Source: Blastococcus sp. KM273128
Lineage (GTDB): Bacteria > Actinomycetota > Actinomycetes > Mycobacteriales > Geodermatophilaceae
Direction: 5' to 3'
DNA: 47,381 nucleotides
Assembly: GCF_021698975.1 (NCBI RefSeq)
Contig: NZ_SSXA01000024.1
Coordinates: forward strand, 1 to 47,381
Shown: positions 47,169 through 47,381 of the stretch, piece after piece
Numbering within the stretch: the first letter of the stretch is position 1
Layout of the letters: every line of letters begins with the position of its first letter
The notes under the pieces: model-generated
What the model saw: only the letters and a program-made list of their open reading frames with translations
The model's database searches: none
Told to the model about the DNA's origin: nothing
Position numbers and translations under genes: made by a program

Positions 47169-47381
47169 ATGTCGTCGGCGGCGGGTTTCCAGGTGGGGGT
47201 CGGGGTGTCCTTCGTGGACCCGCTGCCCTCGGAATGGGAGCTCGCCGACCCCGATCCGCAGCGGTGGGACGAGCCACTCAGCGCGTGGCTGCCCGCCCAG
47301 CGCAGCGCGGCGGAGGCGGTGGATCTGCTGGGGCAGATCGTGGCCGCCGAGGCGCGGTTGGCGGCGCTGCGGGTGGAGCTG
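47169..47381 (+). CDS. Probable DUF222/HNH endonuclease family protein (partial, cut by window edge)
   Basis: The first 71 codons of a gene that runs off the window. The visible part begins MSSAAGFQVGVGVSFVDPLP, contains a Trp-rich acidic stretch (SEWELADPDPQRWDEPLSAW), then a helix AAEAVDLLGQIVAAEARLAALRVEL. That helix resembles the start of the DUF222 (13E12 repeat) region that precedes an HNH nuclease in many actinobacterial proteins, which are present in multiple copies in Geodermatophilaceae. The HNH part would lie outside the window, so the call is tentative. ATG 47169 is supported by a -10 box six bases upstream. Confidence 0.55.
   Translation, partial: MSSAAGFQVGVGVSFVDPLPSEWELADPDPQRWDEPLSAWLPAQRSAAEAVDLLGQIVAAEARLAALRVEL

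Noticed and set aside
1..47381. Search for tRNA, rRNA, insertion sequences, integrases or attachment sites
   Set aside because: No cloverleaf, transposase, integrase or target-site duplication was recognised; the region looks like stable chromosome.

Overview
The window is 47.4 kb of very GC-rich chromosomal DNA (third codon positions almost all G/C, many GTG starts, long antisense shadow frames). It looks like a high-GC actinobacterium. Gene content (complete mycofactocin set, DUF3097, DUF2786, PRC-barrel/DUF2382 protein, and a DUF222-like start at the right edge) fits Geodermatophilaceae (Geodermatophilus, Blastococcus, Modestobacter). That placement is inferred from family knowledge, not from a search. 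No rRNA, tRNA, CRISPR array or insertion sequence is visible.

Layout. (1) 1-8.3 kb is molybdenum supply: an HTH-molbindin regulator, modABC, a MocA/MobA-like nucleotidyltransferase and moaE on the plus strand, then moaA and moaD on the minus strand beyond an SMP-30 protein, a GAF protein and a small helical protein. (2) 8.4-15.8 kb is general: an MFS transporter, an aldo/keto reductase, a membrane protein with a GntR regulator, the stump of an FtsX-type ABC permease, DUF3097, a PRC-barrel stress protein and an M18 aminopeptidase. (3) 15.9-22.3 kb is a molybdo-hydroxylase maturation set: MoxR ATPase, CoxE-type VWA protein, XdhC/CoxI, MOSC protein, a lipoprotein and a fused MoxR-VWA protein, ended by a strong hairpin. 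(4) 22.4-37.1 kb is a dispersed mycofactocin locus: NDMA-type alcohol dehydrogenase, mftD, mftR, mftA, mftB, mftC, mftE and mftF. Between them lie an FAD monooxygenase, a GGDEF-EAL protein, a PPOX protein, YchJ, a REC-HPt protein, an iron-siderophore binding lipoprotein and a cysteine hydrolase. (5) 37.2-41.7 kb holds two MFS transporters around a GAF regulator, and a DinB protein. (6) 41.9-47.0 kb is a form II carbon-monoxide-dehydrogenase-like operon, coxS-coxL-coxM followed by coxG. (7) The first 71 codons of a probable DUF222/HNH protein end the window.

How it works together. Molybdate uptake (ModABC), cofactor synthesis (MoaA, MoaD, MoaE), cofactor tailoring (MocA-like, XdhC, MOSC) and ATPase/VWA maturation proteins can supply the CoxSLM enzyme. 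CoxL carries the form II loop AYRGAGR rather than the form I CSFR loop, so its true substrate is open. In parallel, MftA is the precursor peptide that MftB, MftC, MftE, MftD and MftF turn into the redox cofactor mycofactocin, which NDMA-type alcohol dehydrogenases need to recycle tightly bound NAD(H).

The most useful new observation is a repeated palindrome, GGCAC-N3-GTG(C/T)C. It lies in the promoters of mftA and mftD and next to the promoter of the alcohol dehydrogenase, and is a good candidate for the MftR operator. Other points of interest are two large palindromes at the molybdate regulator and modA promoters, a near-consensus iron box before the siderophore lipoprotein and a weaker one before coxS, a cysteine hydrolase gene overlapping mftF, and many leaderless promoters with a fixed -10 to start-codon distance.
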